Under the pieces are notes generated by a model, which had not been told where the DNA came from, searched no databases, and was given only the letters and a program-made list of their open reading frames with translations. Positions 21,555 through 31,450 of a stretch of 64,000 nt of DNA are shown one piece after another. Position 1 is the stretch's first letter, and every line of letters starts with the position of its first letter. The DNA is from Siphonodentalium dalli (lineage: Eukaryota; Mollusca; Scaphopoda; Gadilida; Siphonodentaliidae): NCBI GenBank assembly GCA_032622095.1, contig CP136067.1:200472052-200536051 (forward strand). The letters are read 5' to 3'. The translations under genes were made by a program, and so were the position numbers.

Positions 21555-24130
21555 TTTTGACATTGATGACCTGGGACGACGAGCGAGATGACAGTAATGC
21601 TAATGAGGCACACCTAATAACAATCAGGACACGACAGATTCTGGACGATTTAGAGGGTTTACTCATGATATGGAACCATGTTGTATATAGCATTCAATAC
21701 ACGTTCACATTGATGATCTGGGGGGACGCGCAGGATGTTCTGACGATGGCCACCTAATAACGATCAGGACACGACAGATGCTGGATGATTTGGAGGTATT
21801 ACTCATGATATGGAACCATGTTGTGTATAGCATTCAATACACGTTCACATGGATGACCCGGGAGGACGCCAGGATGTGCTGCTGACGATGACCACCTAAT
21901 AATGATCACGACACGACAGATGCTGGATGATTTGGAGGTATTACTCATGGAACCATGTTGTATATAGCATTCAATACACGTTCACATGGATGTCTCAGGA
22001 GGACGCGCAGGATGTACTGCTGACGATGGTCATCTATAATTACGATCAGGACACGACAGATGCTGGATGATTTGGAGGTATTACTCATGGAACCATGTTG
22101 TATATAGCATTCAATACACGTTCACATGGATGAAGCGGGAGGACGAGCAGGATATCTGTAATGCTAACGGTGTGCACATAACGATCAGGACACGACAGAT
22201 GCTGGATGATTTGGAGGTATTACTCATGATATGGAACCATGTTGTGTATAGCATTCAATACACGTTCACATGGATGACCCGGGAGGACGCCAGGATGTGC
22301 TGCTGACGATGACCACCTAATAATGATCACGACACGACAGATGCTGGATGATTTGGAGGTATTACTCATGGAACCATGTTGTATATAGCATTCAATACAC
22401 GTTCACATGGATGTCTCAGGAGGACGCGCAGGATGTACTGCTGACGATGGTCATCTATAATTACGATCAGGACACGACAGATGCTGGATGATTTGGAGGT
22501 ATTACTCATGGAACCATGTTGTATATAGCATTCAATACACGTTCACATGGATGACCCGGAGAGGACGCGCAGGATGTGCTGCTGACGATGGCCTTCTAAT
22601 AACGATCAGGACACGACAGATGCTGGATGATTTGGAGGTATTACTCATGATATGGAACCATGTTGTATATAGCATTCAATACACGTTCACATGGATGACC
22701 GGGAGGATGTGATGCTGACGATGGCTACCTAATAACGATCAGGACACGACAGATGCTGGATGATTTGGAGAGTTTACTCATGATATGGAACCATGTTGTA
22801 CATAGCATTCAATACACGTTCACATGGATGACCGGGAGGATGTGCTGCTGATGATGGTCATCTAATAACGATCAGGACACGACAGATCCTCGATGATTTG
22901 GAGGTACTGCTCATGATATGGAACCATGTTGTATATAGCATTCGATACACGTTCACATGGATGACCCGGGGAGGACGCGCAGGATGTGCTGCTGACAATG
23001 GCCATCTAATTACGATCAGGACACGACAGATGCTGGATGATTTGGAGGTATTACTCATGATATGGAACCATGTTGTAAATAGCACTCAATACACGTTCAC
23101 AAATTCACATGGATGACGGGAGGACGCGTAGGATGTGCTGCTGACGATGGCCATCTAATAACGACCAGGACACGACAGATGCTGGATGATTTGGAGGTAT
23201 TACTCATGATATGGAACCATGTTGTAAATAGCACTCAATACACGTTCACAAATTCACATGGATGACGGGAGGACGCGTAGGATGTGCTGCTGACGATGGC
23301 CATCTAATAACGACCAGGACACGTAAGATGCTGGATGATTTGGAGGTATTGCTCATGATATGGAACCATGTTGTATATAGCATTCAATACACGTTCACAT
23401 GGATGACCGGGAGGATGTGCTGCTGACGATGGCCATCTAATAACGATCAAGACACGACAGATGCTGGATGATTTAGAGGTATTGCTCATGATATGGAACC
23501 ATGTTGTATATAGCATTCAATACACGTTCACATGGATGACCCGGGGGACGAGCAGGATGTGCGCTGACGATGTCTATCTAATAACGATCAGGACACGACA
23601 GATGCTGTATGATTTGGAGGTATTACTCATTATATGGAACCATGTTGTATATATCATTCGATACACGTTCACATGGATGACCCGCGAGGACACGCATGAT
23701 GTGCTGCTGACGGCGTTCATCTAATAACGATCAGGACACGTAAGATGCTGGATGATTTGGAGGTATTGCTCATGATATGGAACCATGTTGTATATAGCAT
23801 TCAATACACGTTCACATGGATGACCGGGAGGATGTGCTGCTGACGATGGCCATCTAATAACGATCAAGACACGACAGATGCTGGATGATTTAGAGGTATT
23901 GCTCATGATATGGAACCATGTTGTATATAGCATTCAATACACGTTCACATGGATGACCCGGGGGACGAGCAGGATGTGCGCTGACGATGTCTATCTAATA
24001 ACGATCAGGACACGACAGATGCTGTATGATTTGGAGGTATTACTCATTATATGGAACCATGTTGTATATATCATTCGATACACGTTCACATGGATGACCC
24101 GCGAGGACACGCATGATGTGCTGCAGACGA
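21555..24130 (+). repeat. 144-bp satellite array 1
   Basis: About 17-18 monomers in direct orientation with core TGGATGATTTGGAGGTATT ... ATATGGAACCATGTTGTATA ... CACGTTCACATGGATGAC. A full unit is 144 bp; units of about 130-155 bp arise from indels around the GACCCGGGGAGGACGCGCAGG segment. Multi-monomer duplications are visible: 421 bp (about 21758-22178 and 22179-22599) and 417 bp (about 23309-23725 and 23726-24142). Long reading frames on both strands come from the repeat length being a multiple of three; I do not call them genes. Confidence 0.95.
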
Positions 24131-24527
24131 TGGCCATCAACCTCCACTCGCTCAATTTCAGCGAAATTCCACACGAAACTCATGTTAGATCTGTGTTCGA
24201 AGAGATACGGTACACAATAGACTTTAAAATATCACATTTACAGGCTATACATATGGCCCGACGTATACGATTTATCGTTTCAGGGTCGGTTGCGACAAGA
24301 CGTAACTGACACAGGAAGATAATAACGCAATCCAGATTTCGTTCATTTCAGATCCAATAGAGAGACTCACAACAGCAACTATAACAACAATCATAACAAT
24401 AACAATCTGACACACAAAAACGACAGCATCTCTTGAACACGTGGTATTAAATATTGTCCATTTCCCAGAAATCGCAGAATCCTGACGGGCGTACTCGACC
24501 TCGTCTATATCCGAATCTCCATCCAGA
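24125..24527 (+). other. Unique segment between satellite and LTR (duplicated at 56645)
   Basis: A non-satellite segment of ~400 bp. It has an open stretch to TAA 24307-24309 (LNFSEIPHETHVRSVFEEIR...) that looks like part of a real protein, followed by an Asn-rich open stretch in another frame (NSNYNNNHNNNN). I do not recognise the protein; a retroelement ORF1 fragment is possible. A near-identical copy at 56645-57058 has a TAA in the first stretch. Confidence 0.45.
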
Positions 24528-25028
24528 CCAACAGTTAGAAAATTAATATATCGAGGTCATGGATTAATGTGAGAATGACATGATCAGCAACATCTAACAG
24601 GGTACACATTAGTTTATCACACGAATACTTGACATAAAGTACCCTGTTACCTAGTTCGAACTATCCTGCCTGCCAGAATAGATGACTATTTTGACAGGTT
24701 TGTGCCAACTCTGACATAGGATGGTTGGAACTGGTATGTCTAAAATTTATTATAATGAGGAGACTTATGATTGGTTAGTTAAGTCCCAACCCCTCTTTGT
24801 ATATATGCTTGGTCGGGTTTTTAGCCCGGCAGTTCTAGTCCTGCTTCTCCACTCTTCTAGTCTGCTATACTAAAGGTGCTGTTCCACTGGCTCAGTGTAT
24901 TCTGAAAGAAAGCTCTTGCAAATTATCTCTTGAAGAAAATAAAAGATCAACCCAGACGACTCGACTTATTTGTGAAAGACCACAGCCATCGTCACACACA
25001 CAACGTAAAGTCCCCCAGCTCTGTCACG
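24528..25028 (+). repeat. 5'-truncated family A LTR
   Basis: Begins at GACCAACAGTTAG and ends at CTGTCACG, followed by the primer-site-like TTTGGTGCGCGTGATACGG and GGTAAGTACG donor. The truncation point is the same as at 57059, consistent with segmental duplication. Confidence 0.87.
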
Positions 25029-25103
25029 TATAGGTTGTTTGGTGCGCGTGATACGGATTCACCTGGAACTCTTGAGATATTGGTAAGTACGTTTTCTTAG
25101 TCT

Positions 25104-25292
25104 ATGTCAAATCCTTTTGGTAGTTTTAATAACCCTTTAGCGATAGACATCAGTGACACGGGACCGATAGTTTGGACTACTGCTTTAATTAGAAGGTGTT
25201 ATTTTGCTTCAATTCCTACACGTCCCGCAGGTATCTATATGAGTTATTTGCCGGATTGTTTTGATATGTTCAACATAACATTGAGTACGTAG
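25104..25292 (+). pseudogene. Family A leader ORF X, truncated copy
   Basis: 62 codons match the start of ORF X (MSNPFGSFNNPLAID). A small deletion near 25283 (ACATTGAGTACG instead of ACATTGAAAGAGTACG) brings a TAG into frame. The sequence ends at the palindrome at 25296. Confidence 0.8.
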
Positions 25293-25295
25293 ATT

Positions 25296-25437
25296 GATGA
25301 ATACATGTCACTTTGGTTACAACAGTACTGTACTTCAGTAAGTACACACATATGACAATAGAAGTACTTCTATTGTCATATGTGTGTACTTACTGAAGTA
25401 CAGTACTGTTGTAACCAAACTGTGACATGTATTCATC
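25296..25437. repeat. 142-bp near-perfect palindrome
   Basis: Arms of ~70 nt meet with no spacer around AGAAGTACTTCT (25360-25371). The only visible mismatch is a 2-nt insertion in the right arm (CACTTTGG against CCAAACTGTG). The outer ends are GATGAATACATGTCAC / GTGACATGTATTCATC. It interrupts family A sequence that is continuous at 57805. It is probably a foldback MITE; no target duplication could be defined. Confidence 0.85.
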
Positions 25438-26292
25438 ACCTATTGGTCGTCCATAGGTAATGTAAATACTCACTAATGTACTTCACTGTGTATATGAGTT
25501 GTTTGATTCATAAGGAAGCACGTGCATTCATTGATCTAACATCTGCCGTTAGCCAACATTCATGAATTGATCGAAAAAATGCACTACGCATGACAGATGC
25601 ACAATATACGAGTGGTTTGATTCATAAGGAAGCGTGTGCATTCATTGATTTAACTGCGGTATGAACAGGTGAAGCATCATTGATTATTACAGCCTGGTTT
25701 ATCCAATAGATGTCTTTTCGAATTGAAAACTGTCGTTAACATATATTCACATTTAGTTTGATTTTCTTCCAAGACAGACGTGTGCAGAATTGAAACTGTT
25801 ATTCTTGAGCAAATGTGAGTATATATCTTTTCTAAGAATTGTGTTAGGTGTTATAAAATGAGTACTCTGTGCATAAATCTTGTATTTCAATGCATTTAAC
25901 GTAATTGTTTATGTTTCTGGATCATATCATTCACACTTTATCTATAATTAGCCCACAAAAATAACAACAAATGTTGGTGCTATTTTGCTGAGGTTACATT
26001 CAAACATATTGTTTCACTATCGCCAACCATTCTAGATAAAATCCGTTATTCTAGATCGATTTCTTAAAGGTACATTATCAAATGGGAGGACATTTTAACG
26101 GCCCGGACGATAAGCGTCGTATTTTATGCTGATTGTACATGTTTATAATTAGCACCTTTCAAAACTCTTCAAAATAGCGAAACAATTACGTCTATAAGTC
26201 TTACCGTTCTCGAATTAGAGTCATTTAAAAATATTTGACATTAACCCCACACTGTATTTAAACATGCCGAGGTTGTAATTTAATTTTTTTTT
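25438..26292 (+). other. AT-rich spacer with direct repeats
   Basis: No gene was seen. GTTTGATTCATAAGGAAGC with its downstream 20 bp is repeated at about 25502 and 25616 (spacing ~115). A 64-bp block at 25972-26035 is repeated exactly at 27153-27216, with weaker similarity upstream of both. It may be subterminal sequence of the Polinton-like relic that follows, but no terminal inverted repeat was found. Confidence 0.4.
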
Positions 26293-26306
26293 AATTATGC
26301 GTGTAT

Positions 26307-26981
26307 TTGTAATTGGGGTAAAAATAATGATATAAATCTTTATCCCACAAATATGACGATGATTCTTGGCACACCACCCATTAGTAAAAACTATACTACA
26401 AACTTGCTCTGGCTCCTAATTAAACAATATATATATCGGTCTAAATTTAAACCAATCACTTTGTCTGTTAATGTTTTCCTCAAAGAGTTGGCATATAGAT
26501 ACGATTGCGAAAAATATACAGCACGATGTCAATCGAAACTTTCAGAATTCTTGAAAAACTGGTTCCTTATAGAAAAAGCTTTAAACAAACAGGCGACTTA
26601 ATAAAAATTTCGACAAAGTTACTTTAATATTTGAGACTCCTATCGATTATCACGCAGTCAGTTAAAACATATACTATCTACCACCATCTCCACGATAGCC
26701 TCTATGTTGAGAGTTGAGTCCATCCGAAACATCCGACATATTTATAATACATTTACTATATATATACTAAGCATATGCATATATTTATGTATTGTATAAC
26801 TTTATACCACTGGTGTGCGAATGCTGTGAGCCAGGCGAGTGCGTGCAGTAAGAAAGAGATATGTGTGAACGCGAGGAATGCCATATCTGTATGCACTTAT
26901 CAATGCTATTGAACATTCTGTATTTGACATTCCTCAATGTGATTGTTTCTTCAATAAACATTTAAAAAAAAAAAAAAAAAA
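26307..26981 (+). mobile_element. 5'-truncated LINE with poly(A) tail
   Basis: Flanked by a 14-bp target duplication AATTATGCGTGTAT (26293-26306 and 26982-26995). It ends with an AATAAA (26953-26958) and an A tract at about 26964-26981. A frame at 26353-26601 resembles the extreme C-terminus of non-LTR reverse transcriptases (ILGTPPIS... LLIKQYIYRSKF ... FLKNW). All upstream domains are missing, as usual after incomplete target-primed reverse transcription. Confidence 0.85.
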
Positions 26982-26995
26982 AATTATGCGTGTAT

Positions 26996-27408
26996 AAAGC
27001 TTGTATTTCAATGCATTTAGTGCGCTATGTGAAATACAACACAATGGTAGTAATCATAGTGCTGTATCTCACGTAGTTTCTGAGATAATTGTTTTTTCAA
27101 TATAAATTCTATAAATAGCAAAAAAACAACAAATGCGCAATAACTTCGTCAATGTTGGTGCTATTTTGCTGAGGTTACATTCAAACATATTGTTTCACTA
27201 TCGCCAACCATTCTAGGTAACATCCTTCGGGGAATAATCATTTCAACAGCTCATGTATTGCTGAATAGATAACAAACCATTGGATATATTTAAGTGATGC
27301 TATTTATTGCTAAATATTACCTTTTATGAAATGTTATGAACACAAACAACAGTGAATACAATTTTTTCCAGAAAATTCAAAGTCACATTTGAAGTTAAAG
27401 TCACACAA
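26996..27408 (+). other. Spacer with the second 64-bp repeat copy
   Basis: No gene seen. Holds the repeat copy at 27153-27216 and downstream AT-rich sequence leading to the 3' end of the minus-strand PC4-like gene. Confidence 0.4.
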
Positions 27409-27984
27409 TTAATAAGTTTGTGTCAAATCTTGTATGCTTCCATAGAAATTTGTTGTGCCAGACTTGTCAATCACATCCTTGGCGTAATGGTTGTAGCTCC
27501 CAGGGTAACATTCAGAACATGTATATGCCGATAATTGGTTCATGTGTTCAGTGTAACATGGTACGAAGTTTAGTGTTTCAGGAATGAGTCCATTGACATT
27601 GTACACATTATCCATAATGGTTTTCAGCTCTGCTCCATTCAATGTAATACCTTTCTTCGTTGGTTTTGCAACATCACAATTTTCGTGAAAAAAGTACTGT
27701 CTGATGTGCACAACTGAATGCTCATGATCCAGGTTCATGTAAACATTATGTCCCAAATGAATCTTTTCCATTGGCTCCTTGGAATTTAGATGTTGTCCAA
27801 GTAATTCAAGGTTTTGAGTTAGACAAAGCCAGCGTTGAATCATCAGGCTAATTCCTTTTTTCGTCGGAATCTTTCCTTCATCCCAAATTCTCAGATCCAC
27901 ATACTTCTTCCCCAAAAACTCACTAATTGTGAGATATCTGTTACGGCCCAAGTGTTTTGCGAAAATTTTAGTGTCCATGTTCAT
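27409..27984 (-). CDS. Tandem PC4-like (ssDNA-binding coactivator) protein
   Basis: An intact 191-codon gene on the minus strand. PC4/p15 domains bind single-stranded DNA and act in transcription and DNA repair. Residues ~14-60 read RYLTISEFLGKKYVDLRIW ... PTKKGISLMIQRW, the PC4 order of two strands, then the KKGI(S/T)L turn and the helix. Residues ~74-125 repeat it: VYMNLDHEHSVVHIRQYFF ... KPTKKGITLNGAELKTI. The C-terminus (from ~130) contains CSECYPG and has no assigned fold. It lies divergently next to the polymerase B pseudogene, so a replication single-strand-binding role is plausible. A TATAAATA sits ~50 nt upstream of the start. No introns are needed. It is the only Polinton-region gene besides the small basic ORF without a visible lesion. 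Confidence 0.72.
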   Translation of the reverse strand: MNMDTKIFAKHLGRNRYLTISEFLGKKYVDLRIWDEGKIPTKKGISLMIQRWLCLTQNLELLGQHLNSKEPMEKIHLGHNVYMNLDHEHSVVHIRQYFFHENCDVAKPTKKGITLNGAELKTIMDNVYNVNGLIPETLNFVPCYTEHMNQLSAYTCSECYPGSYNHYAKDVIDKSGTTNFYGSIQDLTQTY

Positions 27985-28030
27985 GCAAACAGTGAGTCCC
28001 AGAAAGTGACGCCAATTGCCAGATTTACAT

Positions 28031-28038
28031 TATTTATA
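28031..28038 (-). promoter_or_regulatory. TATA box of the PC4-like gene
   Basis: TATAAATA on the minus strand, 47 nt before the ATG at 27984. It would place transcription start near 28005 with a leader of about 20 nt. Confidence 0.55.
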
Positions 28039-28840
28039 GCAACAAAAAAAAACATAGCGTCACAAATGCTACTGCACCATATGTTATTAGCCAATCAGCA
28101 TCCACATAAATTACAATCAATATGTATGGGTTGCGGTAGCGTCCTTTCATTCTTTGTACCCATAATTTATTCAGAACAATTCACACTCTATTAGTTCAGG
28201 TTTAGACCCACACATTTTGCAATAAATAAGTTGTCCCTGACCAATGAGAGAAGGAACATGGCAATTGGGAATTTTCCACTTTTAATTCTATCAGAAATTC
28301 AAGCTACTGGGCGTGTTAAACACAACTCATATTATTTCTTACAGGTATGTTGTGTAATTCTGTGAAAATAACTTATGTGCACTAGTTCATTTTCTGAACT
28401 GTATGCCATAAACATGTGATTACCCAAATTGACATGAACTGTTTCTTTTCTCGGATGAAATAGCAAGTTCAATATCTTCAATGAAAACAAAAATTATACT
28501 ATGCATTTTTTATCACAGAAATTTCCGTTTCATTTAGGATGAACACATTCGGTCTGAACTCTGTTTTCTACTCTATATTCGTTCATAACTGTTACAAATG
28601 TTTGACAGCCTATTTACTGTATAATTTGTCATCCATCCTACCTGAAATGTACAAACTAAATCATATACATATATTCTGTACTGATAATAATCACTCAGAC
28701 AACCACTCAGAAAACATACACAACATTAACTATTGTGTTCGCGTTGTTTATAAGCATCACATACCATAGCATATTGCCAATGTAATATCAATTGTGCCCA
28801 AGATGTTTGAATTATAGCATGTTATTTTTCAAAATTACAG
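28039..28840 (+). other. Divergent intergenic region before polymerase B
   Basis: Separates the minus-strand PC4-like gene from the plus-strand polymerase. It ends in a good splice acceptor (TTATTTTTCAAAATTACAG, ending at 28840) immediately before the polymerase ATG, so an upstream leader exon is likely; a candidate donor (CAG|GTATGT) is at about 28345. The weak frame at 28539-28769 has no motif and is not called. Confidence 0.5.
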
Positions 28841-31416
28841 ATGGCTGAATTCCTAGCTAATCAGCTACATTCCACAGGTTACACCAGTGATGATTTGCTG
28901 CGAAATATTGCAAGAAGTGGTAAACCTTCATCCATTTTCAACGGATATCTATATGAACATCTTATCAGATTGGAGGGGGGGCACAATACAGCCAGATATT
29001 CAATCAACAGCCCATGATTCATCAATGCCTAGTGGTCAACGAGCTAGTGAAGAGAATGCACAGATAACAAATCAACAGTCTGCAGCATTTGCCACAGATC
29101 AGCAACCCTCAGCAACTCAAGAACTGATACCTGATGAGTATATACAACAATTGTTAGCACCACTAAGTGATGAGCACCTTAATGTAAACAATCAACAAGC
29201 AACAGCAGTTCACACAGATCAGCAACCCTCAGCAACTCAAGAACTGTTAAATAATGGATATGTACAACAATTATTAACACCACTAAAACCATATGATATA
29301 ACTTTGAGAGAAACCAAAACATTCATGAGATGAGCCGCCCTAGAGAATGTTTATGAAATAAAATTTGATGTGCAATGGACAGGGGAAAAACTATTGGATA
29401 TGACAACACAACTGACCAACATGTTTCATGACATTCTACATGTAGCAAGGGGTGATTTAAACAACAAAGATTTGGGGAGAGTTGTTCTGTATACCGACCA
29501 ATTGGACAAACCAATAGTTATACCATTAACTTTCTGGGAGGATCTGGATGCTGAACTTGTTATAGAAAAAATCGGCAATGTGTTATCATCACATGAAAAT
29601 ATTTCACTCGACCAATCATTCTATATTATCATAGGAGCCATAAAACAACCAAGTGGTTCAGGTAGGAATAATCCAGTGGACGGTGATCATTTCATCTTTC
29701 ATAAAAAGTCAATGGTGGAAATTGCTAACACGGACAAAACGTGCCTAGCCAGGGCCATTTGTGTAGCTGTAGCCAGAATATGCCAGGTATCAGATAATCC
29801 AACAGCAGAATATCCAAACATGTCGAGGTTGGATATATTTCTGAAACATCACAAAATTTCTAAAAGCTACTACAAAAACATAACGGATAGGGGTCGAAAA
29901 GAGCAGCAGATATTAGCCTATCGTGTACTTGATGAGTTACATTTATCCAAAGATATAGCTGGAACTAATTATGATTTGATTCACTATGAAAATTATTTCA
30001 AAGTTAACATAGTTATTATCAGTGGCGATTTGGGTAAAAAGGTTTCTAGAGCAAACAACGAACATGAGAAAAATATTTATCTGTACCATCACAATGAGCA
30101 TTACACCCCTATTGTGTCTGTGACTGGATTCTATGGACGTGTATACTTTTGTGAAAAATGTTTGAAGCCATTCAGCAACAAAGACCAACACATTTGTGAT
30201 TTTTATTGCATCATTTGCAAAACAATGGGATGCAATTCTGAAATTCCAACTCGCTGTGGAGACTGCAATATGGAATGCAGGTCCAAGGCCTGCTATGAGA
30301 GGCATAAGACAGCCCCAGAAAATGGTTTGTCCAATTGTGAAAAATACTGGAAATGTATGGACTGTTTTAAAGTTATAAAAGTAACAAAAAGAGATATTAA
30401 TGAGAATCCTCATATTTGTGGTGAAATGGAATGTAGTTCGTGCAAGGAAATAGTGCTACCAGGTCATCGATGTTATCTCAGACCTGCTAAGAAACAAAAC
30501 AGCCATAGGAACATTTTCATTTTCTTTGACTTTGAGTGCCAGCAGGATTTACTATTCACTTGTGATCAAGGGTACATCATGGGACCTCCATGCTCTGAAT
30601 GCAGTGAAACAGAACGATGCAGCAAATGTCGGCGGTAAGTCTGTTTATTATTATTTTGTCCATGAAATTGTTATTCAGAAAAGAGTTGTCTGGAGTCTAT
30701 ATATTGCCTCACTTTTTTCAGATGTTCAAATTGTGGACAGCCAGCATGTGGGTTAAGGAAGCATCATCCTAATCTTGTTGTTGCCCAAAGTGCATGCAAT
30801 GCCTGTATGAACCTGCCTGTGGAAGCTCACTCGACTTGTGAATATTGCGGTTCACGCTGCAAAGATTGTGACAGCCAAGACAAATGTGGTGATTTCAAGA
30901 AACCTCCATGTCACAACAAATGTGGTAAAAGACAGTTCATAGCAAAGGGTTTGGAAACCTTGACATTATTTGGTCGCTGGCTGTTCACCAAGAGCCACAA
31001 GGGTGCCACAGTGATGGCTCATAACGCAAAGGGTTATGATGGTATTCTATTATTAGAGTACCAAGTATACCAAGGGTTTCGACCAAACAAGATCATATAC
31101 TCTGGAGCCAAAGTCATGTATATGCAATGTCATCATGGTATTCGAATAATCGATTCACTAAATTTCATGGCAATGAAACTGGCGGCACTCCCCAAGGCTT
31201 ATGACCTCATTGAACACAAAAAAGGTAATATAATAGTTACTACTTTTTTTCCTTTATGGATAGGCAGCCATAATGATTTTAGTCAAATAGATTCAGGATT
31301 TTAATAACAATTTAAACGTCTGTCAGGAGCAACTAAATGTATATTATATTATAAAAAAAAAAAGTCCTTTTTTATTACCCCACAACTGTTTTTGTTTTAT
31401 AAATATATATATATAT

Positions 31417-31450
<34 letters not shown>

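Noticed and set aside
21232-21591. A 119-codon frame at the edge of satellite array 1
   Set aside because: No ATG at its start, no recognisable motif, and its end runs into satellite.
21555-24130. CRISPR-like array
   Set aside because: Repeats are contiguous 144-bp monomers without unique spacers, in a eukaryotic context.
28539-28769. A 76-codon frame before polymerase B
   Set aside because: Low-complexity composition, no motif, and it does not connect in phase to the polymerase through a convincing donor.
29331-29333. TGA in polymerase B as a possible recoded codon
   Set aside because: The gene has many other lesions, including loss of a catalytic residue, so decay explains it better than recoding.
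31395-31450. AT palindromes in the second polymerase intron
   Set aside because: Ordinary (TA)n microsatellite inside an intron.
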